Shown here piece by piece: positions 30,087 through 40,977 of a DNA stretch of 64,000 bases. Under the pieces are notes generated by a model. It searched no databases. It saw only the letters and a program-made list of their open reading frames with translations, and had not been told where the DNA came from. Positions within the stretch are counted from its first letter, which is position 1. Each line of letters begins with the position of its first letter. Both the position numbers and the translations under genes were made by a program. Origin of the DNA: Emiliania huxleyi CCMP1516 (taxonomy: Eukaryota; Haptophyta; Isochrysidales; Noelaerhabdaceae); the NCBI RefSeq assembly GCF_000372725.1, contig NW_005199591.1, positions 21,509-85,508 on the forward strand, given 5' to 3'.

Positions 30087-30537
30087 GAAGGATAGGGTCG
30101 ACGGGTGATGGGAGCGAGACCGAACGGCCGGGCATGCTCCTGCACGCCCGGGCAACTAGGTCATGGACCTCCCCCCTCCCCGAGTGTGTCGTGGAGATGG
30201 TAACTTGTTCATAATGCTGCTTGTACAACCACGACCGACGCGAGGACGCAAGTCCACCAACCTCGGCCATTCCAACGGCCAGACCGCTCGCTTAAGGCTG
30301 ATTGGCTAGACGAGCGGTCTCCCTCCACGGGGCTGTTGGCGCAGGGGGAGGTGTCAATCACGCTCCCGGGACGCCGGAGAGATCGGGTTGGTCTCCCCCG
30401 CCTTCAGCCCTGACCCGACGGGGACGCCACCACCCTCGCCCAGGGATTTACAATGCTGTCTTAAGGTCCGACAGGTTCGGCACCGGGCACCGCCTCGGTA
30501 TACAAAATGCGCCTGCGGGCGGACCCTTACAGATCAC

Positions 30538-30628
30538 AGATCACACTCTCAATATCTCGACTATCCAACATGAAGTGCTGCGATCGGGATTTCCCCTTTG
30601 TTTTTTCCTTTCTTTTTTTGGGTCTTGC
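30538..30628 (+). repeat. Dispersed repeat C, copy 2 (matches 28912-28990)
   Basis: Same orientation and order as copy 1: ATATCTCGACTATCCAACAT, GAAGTGCTGCGATCGGGA, then TTTGTTTTTTCCTTTC. Flanks differ on both sides. The copies are 1.6 kb apart with the 451-bp inverted-repeat element starting ten bases after copy 1. Confidence 0.85.
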
Positions 30629-32339
30629 CAGCTCGATCACAACCGCGTTTTTTTTTGCGACCCTCACAAAGCCGCCGGACATCCAGAGGTCCGGTCACAG
30701 ACTCGCTCACCATTCCTATGGTAAAGGGCACGCACCGGACCTGGTATCGCTCAGGATATCAGCCGCCTCCGCGCCCCCGACCCGCACTGCCGCTCGCCGC
30801 CATTCCGCCGGCCGCCCTCGCCGCCATTCCCGGCCGCAACTCTAGCGCGCAGACGCGGGGGCCTTGGGGGGTCGGGTTCAAGGGGCGTAGGCGGCGGCGC
30901 AAGTGCTGGCGGCCGACGAGTGCGGCCTACAGCCGGCGCGCCCGCAGTTTGCGCCACGCCGCCACCCCTTCCCTCGCCTCCCCCTTCAACCTCATCCCGT
31001 ACGGCAGCAATCTCCCCTGGGACGGAGGGGAGCCGGCCGACTGCGACAATTTGGGGTGGCTCGACCCGTGGGGAACGATGCTAGGCGAAGACCTCGCCGC
31101 CCCCCCGCGGGCGGCCGACGAGGCGGAGCCCGAAGCGGCCTTCTGAAAAGGGAGCGCGCAGAGACGCCACACGGCCCTCTCTTCCCCCCCCCCCTCTTCC
31201 GGGCCTTCGTTCCGGGGCCCTCGATCCGGGCCCTTTCTTCCGGCTCCCCCCCAAACCCAGCCCCGCGCGCGGTGGCATCAGGGCGCGCGCTACCCGCCAC
31301 AGGCTTCACGGAGGCCTCCTTCGGTCAGAAGCCAGTCGGCGGGTGCCGCGCCTTGCGGGCGTGCAGCGTCTCCCCCCTCTGCGCCCTTCTACGCGAGGGG
31401 AGGAGGTGAGCAGAGCGCTCGCGCCCTGCCTGCCGCCCGCGTGCCGCCTCGCCTCCCCGAAGTGCGGTGCGCTTCCCGGTGGGCTGACCCACCTCCGTTG
31501 CTTTTGCAGCCTGGCACGCGCCAGCCAGAGCGTGGAGCCCCCCGGCTGGCTTCTGCCTCGCCAAACGGGACGACGCCGCGCCGCCCGCCTGCCGCCAACC
31601 AGCAACTTTGGGACGCCTCGAAGCCAGGGCGCGGTGGCCTCCCGGCCAGCGCGCCGCGCTGCGAACGGATTCGGTCCCCCACTTCTGTGTCTTGGGCGCG
31701 TTAGAGACAGTTATAGTATGTAGACGGTCAGTGGCTGTTGATCGGTGGCTCTGGCTATAGATGTACCTCGTTTTAGATGTACCGAAGCGCAATGCCCCCC
31801 CCCCCCCCCAATCCACCGGCATCTCAAAAAAATCTTTTACGATGGGCGGCACGTCGCGTGGCCGCGCCGCGCTGCGCGCCCCCGGCTCGCCGCTGGCGCG
31901 CGGTTGATCGCGGCGCCGACTCCGCGGCGGCGCCATCTCACGCAGCGGGACGCATCGCTTCGACGGCGCCAAAGCAACGCGAGCTCGCGGCGCGGCCGCG
32001 GCAGCAAAAACATCAACGTCTACTTCTCCTTATCTCTCGTTCTCGTCTCGTCCGTCGTCTTGTCGCGGGCGCGCACGCGCGCGACGTGCGCCCGTGTCGC
32101 CGCGTTCGCTCCGCGAAGGACGATTCGAACCGGGAGCCAGTCGGCGCGGCGGCGGCGCGCGGCGGCAAAAGGCGCGGCGCTTGCTTCCTTGAGATGCTGC
32201 TGGTGTTGGCACCTCCTGATGTACATGTAATGCTGAGCGGGGCGGAGGCACGCGGGCGGCGGAGGCGGCGGCGGACGACGTCTACTACCTGGCCGCCCCC
32301 TGTGGTAGCTTAGCGATCAGGGAGGGTCTACCTGTTCGG

Positions 32340-32610
32340 CCTCGAGGAAGCTGCTGGGGGAGAGAGGGGGGGAGAGAGGAGAGGAGGAGAGGGGAGGGGA
32401 TGAGAAGAGGAGAGCAGAGGAGAGGAGAGAGGAGGAGAGAGGAGAGGGGAGGGGGGAGAGAGGAGAGAAGAGGGGGGGGGGCGCGAGCGGGAGGGAGGGA
32501 GGGAGGGAGAGAGAGGGCGGAGCGAGCAGAGAGAGTCTCAGTCAGGGGAGAGAGAGGGAGAGAGTGGAGAGAAGTGGAGAGGGAAAAGAGGGAGAGAGGA
32601 GAGCCTTTGA
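32340..32610 (+). repeat. Purine tract (GA/GGA-rich, about 270 bp)
   Basis: The plus strand is almost only A and G from about 32345 to 32480 and again 32490-32610, built from GAGAGGAGAGG and GAGGGAGG units. Such polypurine stretches can form triplex or quadruplex DNA. Translated frames here are meaningless. Confidence 0.9.
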
Positions 32611-33537
32611 GCCTTGGCACCAGTCAGGCAGTAGATTTGGCCCTGGCACCAGCCTTGGCAGTTGATTTGGCCTTGGCACCAGCCTTGGCGGGCGGGCACG
32701 CGATATGCACAGGCGCCAAGGGGCGCAGAACCGACCCAACCCGTCGGAGGTGGGGGGAAGGGAGTCCCGCCGGGTTCCCCTGCACGAGCGCGAGAGTAAC
32801 CCCAGGAGGGCCGAGAGATGAGCGGTGTGCGCAGGGGTCGGCGTGGAGGGCGAGGAACGCGCCGCGCGGGGCGCCGCCTCACCGGCCTTCGCCAACGCCT
32901 CAAAAGTGGCGCAGAGTGAGGCGGCGCCCTGAGCGAGTGCGTGAGCCCCGTGGCTCCAACCGGGCCCTTCCTTTTTTGAGCAGGTGTGCCGCCGCGCAAG
33001 CGACGCTCCGAGATCGCCCGAGATAGCGCGGCGCGGCCCCGAGATCGCCCGAGATTGCGCGAGATCGACCGAGATTGCGCGGCGCGGCCCGTGGCAAGGT
33101 GGGTGGGTTGGGAGCGAGGGGGCGAGAGTGATCAGTGCGGTAGACGGTGAGCTCGGGGCGCGCGAGCCGGACTTGTGAGCCGGACGGACGGCTTTCATTT
33201 CTCTCTGCGGTCTCGCACATGGAGTGCGAAATACTCGCTCGCTCGACTTTCCGCCCCAACTTGGAGCACTTGGAGTGCAGTCATAAAACCGCACCCAAAC
33301 TGTCACTCCCCTTTCTCCCGGCCCTAGGGCAGCTGTTTTCTTAACACCGAAGGTAGGTAGGTAGAAAGGTGAAGAACAGCCAGGCTCGGACTGGACACCA
33401 ACGCGGTATGGGTGGACGCTGGCGAAGGCGGTCTCAAAAAAAAATCTATCGTGGTGGGCGCGGCGGCCGCCTCGCCCTCGGCACACACAGCGCGAGAGCA
33501 CACCGGGCCTAGAGGCCGAGCGCACACCACCAGCCCA

Positions 33538-35123
33538 ATGCCACTCGCGGTCGCCACCATCGCCCACTTGACACTCGTGCTGCCTCGCCAGTGGGCGCCG
33601 AGCGCCGGCGCGGCTGCGGGCCTGCCAGCCTCGCGGCGAGCCGGCGCGGCGCCCGTCTGCGTCTTCTCTGGCATTGTCGAAGAGATTGGCGAGGTCAGGC
33701 GGCTCGAGCAGCGCGACGACCTTCCGCTCTGGGACGGAGGCGTCGGCGAGGGCGTCGAGCTCGAGGTGGGGGCGTCGACGGTGCTCGAGGGTGCCTACCT
33801 CGGCTGCAGCATCGCGGTCAACGGCGTCTGCCTCACCGTCACCAAGTTTGACGCGGACTCGTTCTGCGTTGGCCTGGCACCCGAGACGCTCCGCCGGACA
33901 AACCTGCAGGCGAGACGCCCCCGTGTCTTCTGCGCTCGCCGGCCAGACTCGCAGAACCGGAGCCTGTCTCTCTTTGCCAAGAGAGGGTTCGAACCGGAGC
34001 CTGTCTCTGCCTGCGCTGCAGGCGGCGGCGCCGGGCGCTGCGCTGAACCTCGAGAGGGCGCTGGCGGCGGACGGGCGCAACTCGGGGCACCTGGTGCAGG
34101 GGCACGTGGACGACGTCGGCACCATCGAGGCGATGGTCCCAGACGGCGAGGCGCTGACGGTGCGCGATGCAGAGCGCGATCCCCGATGCAGAGCACAGGA
34201 CCCCTGCGATCAAGAGTAGCACTCGAGAGGAGACGCACTCGGCTGTGTTCGGCTGTGCTCGCTGTACTCGCAGCCCGTGCGCCGAACACACCGCACGACG
34301 CCATCTCCACGCCACGAGCCTGCTCGCGCTGCAGTCTGCAAGACGTGCGCTGCAGCACCCCCACGCCTCGGTGCGGGCGAGAGCGCGGTACCAGATCGGC
34401 ACCGCCCCTGCGAGAGCGACGACGGCTCCCGCCAGGATGCCGAACCGCCCCGCGTACTCGTGCCGCAGGTGCGCGTCCGGCCGCCAAAGTCGCTGCTGCC
34501 ATACATCGTGCCAAAGGCGCGTGCACGGGAGACACGACCACACACCACCAGAGGGGGCCACAGACGCGACACCACAGACGCGCCCCCCCGCCCCCCCCCT
34601 TCTGAGATGTGAACGGGGGTTCGGTGCCTGCCTCGCCTCACCGCACCTCTCCTCTAGCTGTCCTCTCCTCTAGAGCTGTCCTCGCCGCGCCGCAGGGCTT
34701 CATCTGCGTGGACGGCACCTCGCTGACGGTGTGCGAGGCGAGCGGGACGCAGCTACCGGCTCGACCTCCTCTCGAGGACGCGTCCCTGACGTGTCCACGG
34801 CGTGTCCCGCAGGTCAACCAGGCGGAGGGCTGGTTCGATTTCATGCTCGTCTCGTTCACGCAGGCGCGCCGCGCCGCCCATCGCAGAGCGGCGAGGCGGC
34901 CCAACCAACCCGGCAGAGCGGCGAAGCGGCCCAACCAACCCGGCCCGGCCGCTTGTCCGCACCGCCGCAGGCGCACATCACGCTCCCCCGCAAGGCCGTC
35001 GGCGACGCGGTCAACCTCGAGGTGGACGTGACTGCAAAGTACGTCGAGCGTTCCGTCGGAGGGCTCGCGCAGCGTGTGGCGGAGCTGGAGGCGGAGGTGG
35101 CGCAGCTAAAGGCTGCCCAGTGA
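33538..35123 (+). CDS. Riboflavin synthase alpha-type, organelle-targeted, six exons
   Basis: Exons 33538-33909, 34022-34159, 34469-34516, 34696-34737, 34813-34863 and 34971-35123 join in frame to 267 residues. The first 42 residues are a hydrophobic-then-basic presequence fitting plastid import. The enzyme begins at FSGIVEEIGEV. The two tandem lumazine-binding barrels are visible: GCSIAVNGVCLTV with LAPETLRRTNL, NLERALAADGRNSGHLVQGH, then GFICVDGTSLTVCE and VNLEVDVTAKYVER. The enzyme dismutates two 6,7-dimethyl-8-ribityllumazine to riboflavin plus a pyrimidinedione, last step of vitamin B2 synthesis. A short coiled-coil tail (VAELEAEVAQLKAAQ) resembles trimerisation helices of the family. 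Donors are GC in introns 1, 3, 4 and 5 and GT in intron 2, whose ends share GGTGCGCG. Confidence 0.92.
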
Positions 35124-35512
35124 TGTGTCGAGGAGCCAGCCGGAAGGACCATCCCCGCTCTCGGCTGCCCGTTTGCCGCTCCCCCGCCAAGGAGACAAAG
35201 AGGGTCGAGAGTCTAGCCAGCCGTAGCCAAGCAGCGCGCCCGCCGGTAGGTGCGGCACATATATGGAGACCGATGTCCGATATCCGTCCGGAAGCGAGAC
35301 CCCGGATCCCGCAGAAGTGCCTCCGCGCGCGGCGCGCAAGCGGAAGAGTAAAATCTAGAACTGTTCCGATAAAATGGTGAGCGACGTTTTGTCCACATAG
35401 TACAGTCAGGGAAGGCTACTACACAGTAAACGCTGCATCACACACGCCGGCACGGGGAGGAGACGCACACGGGGCTCAGGGGTTTTCAGGTACGGGTCGG
35501 CGGCGCGTGGCG
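35124..35512. other. Intergenic between convergent genes
   Basis: The riboflavin synthase gene and the minus-strand TFIIA-like gene end toward each other here. No domain or RNA gene is visible; a possible continuation exon of the TFIIA-like gene could not be identified. Confidence 0.5.
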
Positions 35513-35921
35513 CTACCTCAAGCCTCCTCCTTTGTAGATGTCGGTGTTTGCGATGGGCGGTATGTCGGAGATGCGCTCGGCCGCAGTGGCGGCACGCTGG
35601 ATGGCTCTTGGGTCTGTTCTGAGTTGCGCCACCGTCTGCCGGTCTGCGACGTACTGCGACGGAACCAGCTGCTGCCTGTCGCCGACGTCGACTGCCATGT
35701 CGCGCAGGCGCCCTTGTCGGTTCAAGTGCTCCTCCCATCCCTGCAGGCAACGCGGGCAGGTGCGTTTGGCTGGTGAGTTGGTCGCGGGACGCATTACGAC
35801 GCGCCACCTTGCGCAGCTCGCTGAGGACAGACTGGTCCAGGCCGGAGCTCGCAATCTCGTCCTTGAGCTCTTTCATGACGTCGGCGACTACGTTGTTCGA
35901 GACGATCTGAGCAGTGTGCAT
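35513..35921 (-). CDS. Short TFIIA large-subunit N-terminal-like protein
   Basis: Two exons, 35921-35808 and 35740-35513, with a GT-AG intron of 67 nt, giving 112 residues. The joined helix pair (VVADVMKELKDEIASSGLD, SVLSELRK|GWEEHLNRQG) fits the N-terminal helical domain of the TFIIA alpha/beta subunit (pattern V-x2-VI-x-DV ... VL-x-EL-x3-W-x-x-L). The rest is hydrophilic and ends DIPPIANTDIYKGGGLR. The acidic beta-barrel half of TFIIA is absent; either it sits on exons I did not find, or this is a truncated or single-domain relative. The domain itself would form the four-helix bundle with TFIIA-gamma at the promoter. Confidence 0.6.
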
Positions 35922-36396
35922 GGCGCTGGCACCAGTGGCTGGGCGCGGTGGCTGCGCGGCCTGGGTTCCGGCTCCTGGCCCCCCGCGGGCGGATCTAGGG
36001 TGCAGGCACCAGCAGATACCCGCATAAAAACGGTGTGGCGGTGGAGTGCTCTCTAATGCCGCGGCGCCCCTTCCGGTTCGTGCCCACGTCGACCGGCTGC
36101 TCTCGTGGCGCCGAGCGAGGCGTAGGGGGGGGGGGGGGGGGAGCGTGCGCGAGATGTGGCTGCGAGGGCCGAGGCACTCGCTGCCCTCTACGCTGGCATC
36201 CTGACTTTGAGCTGTGACCAGACTGAGCTCTGAGCGGGATGCTGGATCTTTTCTCGCAACTCGCAGAAGATCGCTGGCGCCCCGATGGGCGATGGGCGAT
36301 GGCCGATGCAGTTGAGCGCGACCGCCATCAAGGGTCACGGCCGCGAACACGGGCGGAGGAGCCAGATTCGATAGCAGCGCGAGCATTGCAACCCTC
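35922..36396. other. Intergenic with poly-G
   Basis: Holds a G-run near 36125-36141 and frames of no recognisable content. The 5' end of the minus-strand TFIIA-like gene is adjacent. Near 36320-36396 a frame reads into the Cys-rich fragment downstream without a clear start. Confidence 0.4.
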
Positions 36397-37600
36397 GTGC
36401 AGTCGAATATGAGCGGCAACAGGGCCGCGTCGGCCTCGGCCTTCTACTACAGCGGCTCTTCTTCCCTCTTTTCCACGCCGGGTGCAGTTCGTGACTCCGA
36501 GTTCGTGTCCAACGTCGCCGGCGACGGAATCACCATCACCGTCACGGCCGTCTCCCAACTAAGCTGGTTCCCCTGCCCGCTCGGCGAATGGATGCCCACT
36601 CGTGGTGCGTTCAAGGGCGACGTGCTCGGCTGCAACGCCTGTCCTGAGCGGCACTACGGCGACGCCAGCAACCTGGAGACGGGCACCTGCAGCGGCATCT
36701 GCCCGTTCGGCCATTACTGCGGGGAGAGGACCGTGATCCCGACTCCTTGCGGCAATGGAACTTACATGCCGCTGTTGGGAGCGTCCAGGCCCGAGGATTG
36801 CTTCAAGTGCCCGCGTGGACAGTATCAGTCGGAGAGCGGGCAGCCAAACTGCACCGTCTGCCCTGACGGAACCTACTCGGCGAGCTCTGGAAGCTCGGCC
36901 TGTGAGGAGTGCGAGCCGGGCGGCTACTGCGAGGTGGAGGATGGAAGCATGGTCCGGCATGCGTGCCCCGCCGGCAGGTACAACCCTGAAACCCGTTCCA
37001 CCTCAATCAAATCATGCCGTCTCTGCCCCTCCGGCACCGCGAGTCCCCACCCAGGACAAACAAGCTGCTCCAAATGCGAGGTGGGCACATACGCACGACA
37101 ACCCAATGGTGAGTGCGTCCCGTGCCCATTTCCAATGAGCAGTGGGCGCGGTAGCGTCAAGTAGAATTTTTGAAGTCACACCGCAGGAGCGGGCTCGCGG
37201 AGTAGAGAGCGCATGCTCTCCACTGCCCAATCTCAGCTCCCGCCCCCCAAACCCTCCGACGCCGCAGGAGCTCAACTCTACAAGGACCTCGCAACATCCT
37301 GCTTCCCGGGGCGCCACCGCAAGGCGCGCGTTCTGTCTCACCCATTTGTGCGCCGAGCTTCGTGACGAGGGGCGTCCCTGTCCGCAGGTGTCGCTCGTGC
37401 TTCTGGCAAAGAGCCTCGGCGCGACCCCCGCTCGGACGCGGGCGGACCTCCTTTCGGGCAGCATCGCCGAGCGCGGCAGCCTCGCGAAGCGCAGCTTAGG
37501 CGGCCTCAGCCGGGTGTTCGCCAAGATGAGCAGCCGCAGCTCTGCGGAGGCGCGAGACGTCTCTGGAGGCGAGGCGTCGTCGGTGCAGCGGCAGGTCTGA
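36397..37600 (+). pseudogene. Cys-rich GCC2/GCC3 (ephrin-receptor-like) repeat fragment
   Basis: The frame 36397-37164 encodes a beta-helix-like start (DSEFVSNVAGDGITITV) then at least five Cys-rich repeats of the form CxxCPxGxYxxxxGxxxCxxC (for example CPDGTYSASSGSSACEEC, CRLCPSGTASPHPGQTSC). This is the GCC2_GCC3 type found in large algal surface proteins. Those proteins normally continue with transmembrane helices, which are absent here. A possible last exon starts at 37388 after CCGCAG (VSLVLLAKSLGATPARTRAD) and ends at 37600. The 5' end also lacks a start and signal peptide. I read it as a truncated copy or a gene with missing exons. Confidence 0.5.
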
Positions 37601-37755
37601 TCGGTTGCGAGGCAGACGGAACTCACATGTTAGTTCAAAGGTCGCGTTGGTCGCCGCGGTTTGGGGGGGGGGGGTCGGGAGAGTGTGTTCACCTGCGATC
37701 GTTGGTGTTGCGCGCGGAAATAAAGGGCGTCGCTCTGTCCTCAATTAAATAAACA

Positions 37756-37827
37756 AAAAGGAACACAGGTCCCCGCCCGTGCCCGGTCTTTGTGCAGCCA
37801 GGGTTCTTTGTGGGTGTGGTCGGCGAC
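37756..37827 (+). repeat. Direct repeat D, copy 1 (matches 40066-40137)
   Basis: AAAAAGGAACACAGGTCCCC, GCCC, then TCTTTGTGCAG, AGGGTTCTTT and TTTGTGGGTGTGGTC. The second copy, same orientation, differs by a few indels. The two flank the GT90 gene. Confidence 0.85.
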
Positions 37828-37882
37828 TTGCCGGGGTTGTCCTCACGATGGGGGGGGACTAGCACTAGGGGGGGGACTAGCA

Positions 37883-39688
37883 CTAAGAAAACCACTTCAC
37901 GCCCGGGTGGTGCTTAATTGGAGGCGCCTGCGGCGACCGCCTCTCCGCTTCCGACTCCAGGCGCCTCCCATCAGCGAGCAGTGCCGCCAGCTCGCGCTCG
38001 AGCTCCTCATCAAAGCGCTCGAGTGACGCGTCGTCACGCCGGCGCCACTCGTGGCTCACGCGGCTCCAGTCGATGGCGCGCTCGCGTCGAGGCAGCGGAG
38101 GCAGCGGCACCGCGGCGGGCCACCTCTCATGCGGCTGTGGGACATACCTCAGCCGCTTCGCGTAAGCCCGGAGCAGGGCGCGCCAGTAGCAATGCCTCGC
38201 GTGTGCCTGGACGAAGGTAGGCTACCTCAGGCTGCGAAGGGGAGTGGCGACCCAGCGTCCAGGGGTGCGGCGCGCGTTGAGAAGGCGGTGCGCTAGCCGC
38301 CGGCTCTCCGCTGCAACCTTTCTCATCGTCTCCAGCTGAGGCACGCCCGCTGCATCTGCTAGCACCTGCGAGGGGCGGCCCCGCTCACGCTGTCTTATAC
38401 TTGTGCCCGGCGGAGGTCAAAGTCGACGTGCCGGCAGAATGTCCAGCGGCGACGAGTTCCAAAAGGGGATGTAATGCACGCCAGGCTGAAGCGCAGAGTA
38501 GTAGTACCTACTCGGGGTGTGTCCCAAGGCGTCGAGGCGCTGTCGGCTCACGGCTACGGCGGTGCCTTCTTCGGCCGCACTCGTGGTAGTAGGAGTCTTG
38601 CTTGAGAACGAGCGACCCTGTCGCGAGAAGCGACTGCAATCGGTACGAGCAGCTGTGGCCGTCGAGCTGTAGCAGGAAGCGGTAGGCCGCATGTCGCCGC
38701 ATGTCTGCAAAGCTGCGCGTCTCGAGCGGAGTTGCGCTGGGTAGGAAGTCGGACCGGCCGCGGCTCCGGACGTAGGGATCGTTCTCGCTCTCGTAAGCGA
38801 CGAGGCCGACATCCAGGAGCGGAGACGCCTAGAGCCGCCAGCGCCTCTTCTTATAGAGAGGCACTATGCTGCGCGTACCCTGTCGCACATATGTGTCCCC
38901 TACCATCACACTGGTGTGAACAGGTCCCGAACCCATACTGTGACCTGGTAGCATATGCGTTCTGGCGTTCATCTACAGACGACGTTTTGCGCCGATAGAT
39001 GGGACAGCAAGAAGCGCGAGCAGTGGCCGAAGCGGCTGAGGCCGCAATACGGCATTCCCTGCCAGAACGAGCGGTTCATCTTCTTCCTCCACGGAAACTG
39101 AGCCTCCCAGTGCTCGGAGCCTCGCAGCATCTTTCGGTCATAGTCGCTCAATCTGAACGAGCCACTGGGACACAAGATGTCATCATGCCGGCTCGTTTGG
39201 TAGTGTGAGAAGAGTGGGGGCACGACTGGCCTGTCCGGAGAGAGAGGCTGACGGGGCACAAACGGATAGTCGTCTGTATTCAGCACCATTTCGACATTGG
39301 GCAGCGATGGAGCTAACTCTCGCAAATCGGCGACAACTTGCGCGAGCAGGGGGTGGCGTCCACGGGGCCATGTGACCGGCACTCCACTGGCCGACAACGT
39401 CTGCGATGGGAGGTAGACGCTGCCGTTGGCAATGATGAGAGCAACCCTCACGCCGGGATCAACCTTGCGCTCGCGAAGCGTGTCCAGATCCTATGGGCAC
39501 GGGTTGGAGCAAGGCCGTGGCAATCTATGCGATTTGGCCTATCCGTACAATTCACGTGCATCCCCGCTAGGCACCTGCTCTCGAATGGACGCATGCGGCC
39601 AGTGCTGCAAATCGCGCAGCAGCTGACTCTTCAGCGGGCGCAGCTCCTCCCCACACGTCGCGAGCGGAGTGCCGCCCCAGGCGGACAT
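37883..39688 (-). CDS. GT90 (CAP10/Rumi-type) glycosyltransferase, six exons
   Basis: Exons 39688-39575, 39490-38984, 38828-38581, 38507-38432, 38365-38276 and 38206-37883 join in frame to 452 residues. Family marks are PWRKKMNRSFWQGMPYC, HCSRFLLSHLS, YRFLLQLDGHSCSYRLQSLL, GSLVLKQDSYYHE|YYYSAL with QPGVHYIPF, and CYWRALLRAYAKRLRYVPQ. GT90 enzymes transfer glucose or xylose from UDP-sugars to protein or cell-wall acceptors in the secretory pathway. No signal peptide is obvious at the chosen start (MSAWGGTPLATCGEEL), so an upstream exon is possible. The third junction is fixed by restoring HEYYYSALQP; that intron is GT-AG. The fourth and fifth introns use GC donors. The second donor (GT at 38983) is the least certain. 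Confidence 0.85.
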
Positions 39689-40977
39689 CTATCTACTCGT
39701 ACAACCAAAGGAGCTCTCACGCCGCGCGTAGGGCCCTTAGGGGCCTAGAGAACACAACGCCCCCTCTCTCTTTTCTCCCAGTAAGCTATAAGTACGTACG
39801 ACCACCACAAACAAACCCGCCGCGCACTTTCACGCGAGTTTGAATGAAAACACACGCCCCGGGTTCTTTCTTTCTTGTAGATAAATTCGAACCCATGCCA
39901 AAAGAAAAAAAGAGCCTCGAACGGCTGCAACGAAAAACACCGCGCCATTCGCTCTCACCTGTCAACCCTGTCTGCACGTCTCGCGCGCGCGTGAACAGGG
40001 CTAAACCACCATAAACATCATTGTGAAATAAATAAATAAAAACGGGACACCTCTACTGTGAGATGGGTAAAAAGGAACAGGTCCCCGCCCTTGCGATCTT
40101 TGTGCAGGGTTCTTTCATCTTTGTGGGTGTGGTCCAGGGGCTCCAGGCCCCAAATTACGTGTGAGTGTTAGAGTTGTTTGGTGCGTGGCCGCGCTATAGG
40201 AAGAAAAAGCACTGGTGTACATTCGTATGTTCGCAAGAGCCACATTCGCTAGACGACACCGGCTTGCTTGTTCGCTCCGGAGGCTCGTCGACGACAGAAA
40301 CAACAAAACCACTCTCTCTCGCTGGTCGGTCGTCGCCATGCCTCGGGGTCTAAGGTGCTGCTTGTGCAGGCCTCCAGCTCTGGCCTCTCTCCAGGCTCGT
40401 CTCCAGCAACTCGGATAGCGCCTGACCGAACTCCTCCTCCTCGCGCTCCTGTTCACGCCACGAATCCGTGAGGCGCCATTCATCACCGCCAGTCCCTCAC
40501 GCCCGTCGCGACCCCCCCCCCCCCTCCCGCCCCCCCACCTCCTCCGAAAGCCGGCTCCGTACCAGCGCGCGATGCCGCCGAGCTCGTGTCAAGACACGCG
40601 CCGCCGCCGCCTCCGCCGCCACCGTCTCCGCCACCGCCGCCTCCGCCTCCGCCGCCTCCGCCGCCACCGTCTCCGCCACCGCCGCCTCGCCGTGCGACAT
40701 TCCCGCGGCGACAGCGCCGGGGCAGGCGCGCACGCGAAAGACAAAGCTGCGCTGGGCGACGGGCGCGTCGTCGCCGACCTGTGCACGCGTCGTGGGCGCG
40801 TCGCGCTTAGAGGAGGCGCCCGATGCTGCAACGGTCCAGAATCTGGGTTACTCGGATGACATCGGGTGGTCCCGCCCGGCTGCAGAGGGCCGGTAGCGCT
40901 TCCGCTGGCGCACCTCCACGCCCCTCGCCAGTGACGGCACCAATCCCTCGCCGCGAAGGCTTTCGAGGAGGTCCTGT
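39689..40977. other. Intergenic; repeat D copy 2 and an unassigned GC-rich stretch
   Basis: Contains AT-richer sequence at 39740-40080, repeat D copy 2 (40066-40137), poly-C near 40512-40540 and a (CCGCC)n tract 40590-40690. On the minus strand around 40385-40475 a frame reads EQEREEEEFGQALSELLETS, which looks coding, perhaps a distal exon of the methyltransferase gene to the right, but I could not link it. Confidence 0.4.
40066..40137 (+). repeat. Direct repeat D, copy 2 (matches 37756-37827)
   Basis: AAAAAGGAACAGGTCCCCGC, TCTTTGTGCAGGGTTCTTTC and TTTGTGGGTGTGGTC are shared with copy 1. The distance between copies is about 2.3 kb and encloses the whole GT90 gene. Confidence 0.85.

Larger units (their letters stand above)
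30087..33537. other. Repeat-rich region without a well-supported gene
   Basis: Contains a perfect 10-bp hairpin (30281-30290 with 30311-30320), dispersed repeat C copy 2 (30538-30628), a poly-C near 31797-31810, a long purine tract (32340-32610), GGCACCAGCCTTGGC repeats near 32632-32695, CCGAGATCGCCCGAGAT units near 33008-33080 and the 23-mer at 33259-33281. A frame at 30598-31146 has a basic then acidic tail but nothing recognisable. Confidence 0.5.

Noticed and set aside
30598-31146. 182-codon frame with Arg-rich then acidic tail
   Set aside because: It begins inside dispersed repeat C and a T-rich run and has no recognisable domain; competing frames exist on both strands.
33981-34008. GGGTTCGAACC looks like a tRNA T-loop
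   Set aside because: It lies in intron 1 of the riboflavin synthase gene within an 18-nt direct repeat (33954-33971 and 33991-34008); no acceptor stem, D-arm or anticodon arm can be drawn.
40468-40896. 142-codon plus-strand frame opposite the methyltransferase flank
   Set aside because: The centre is a (GCC/CCGCC) repeat giving Ala/Ser runs; ends have no family features.
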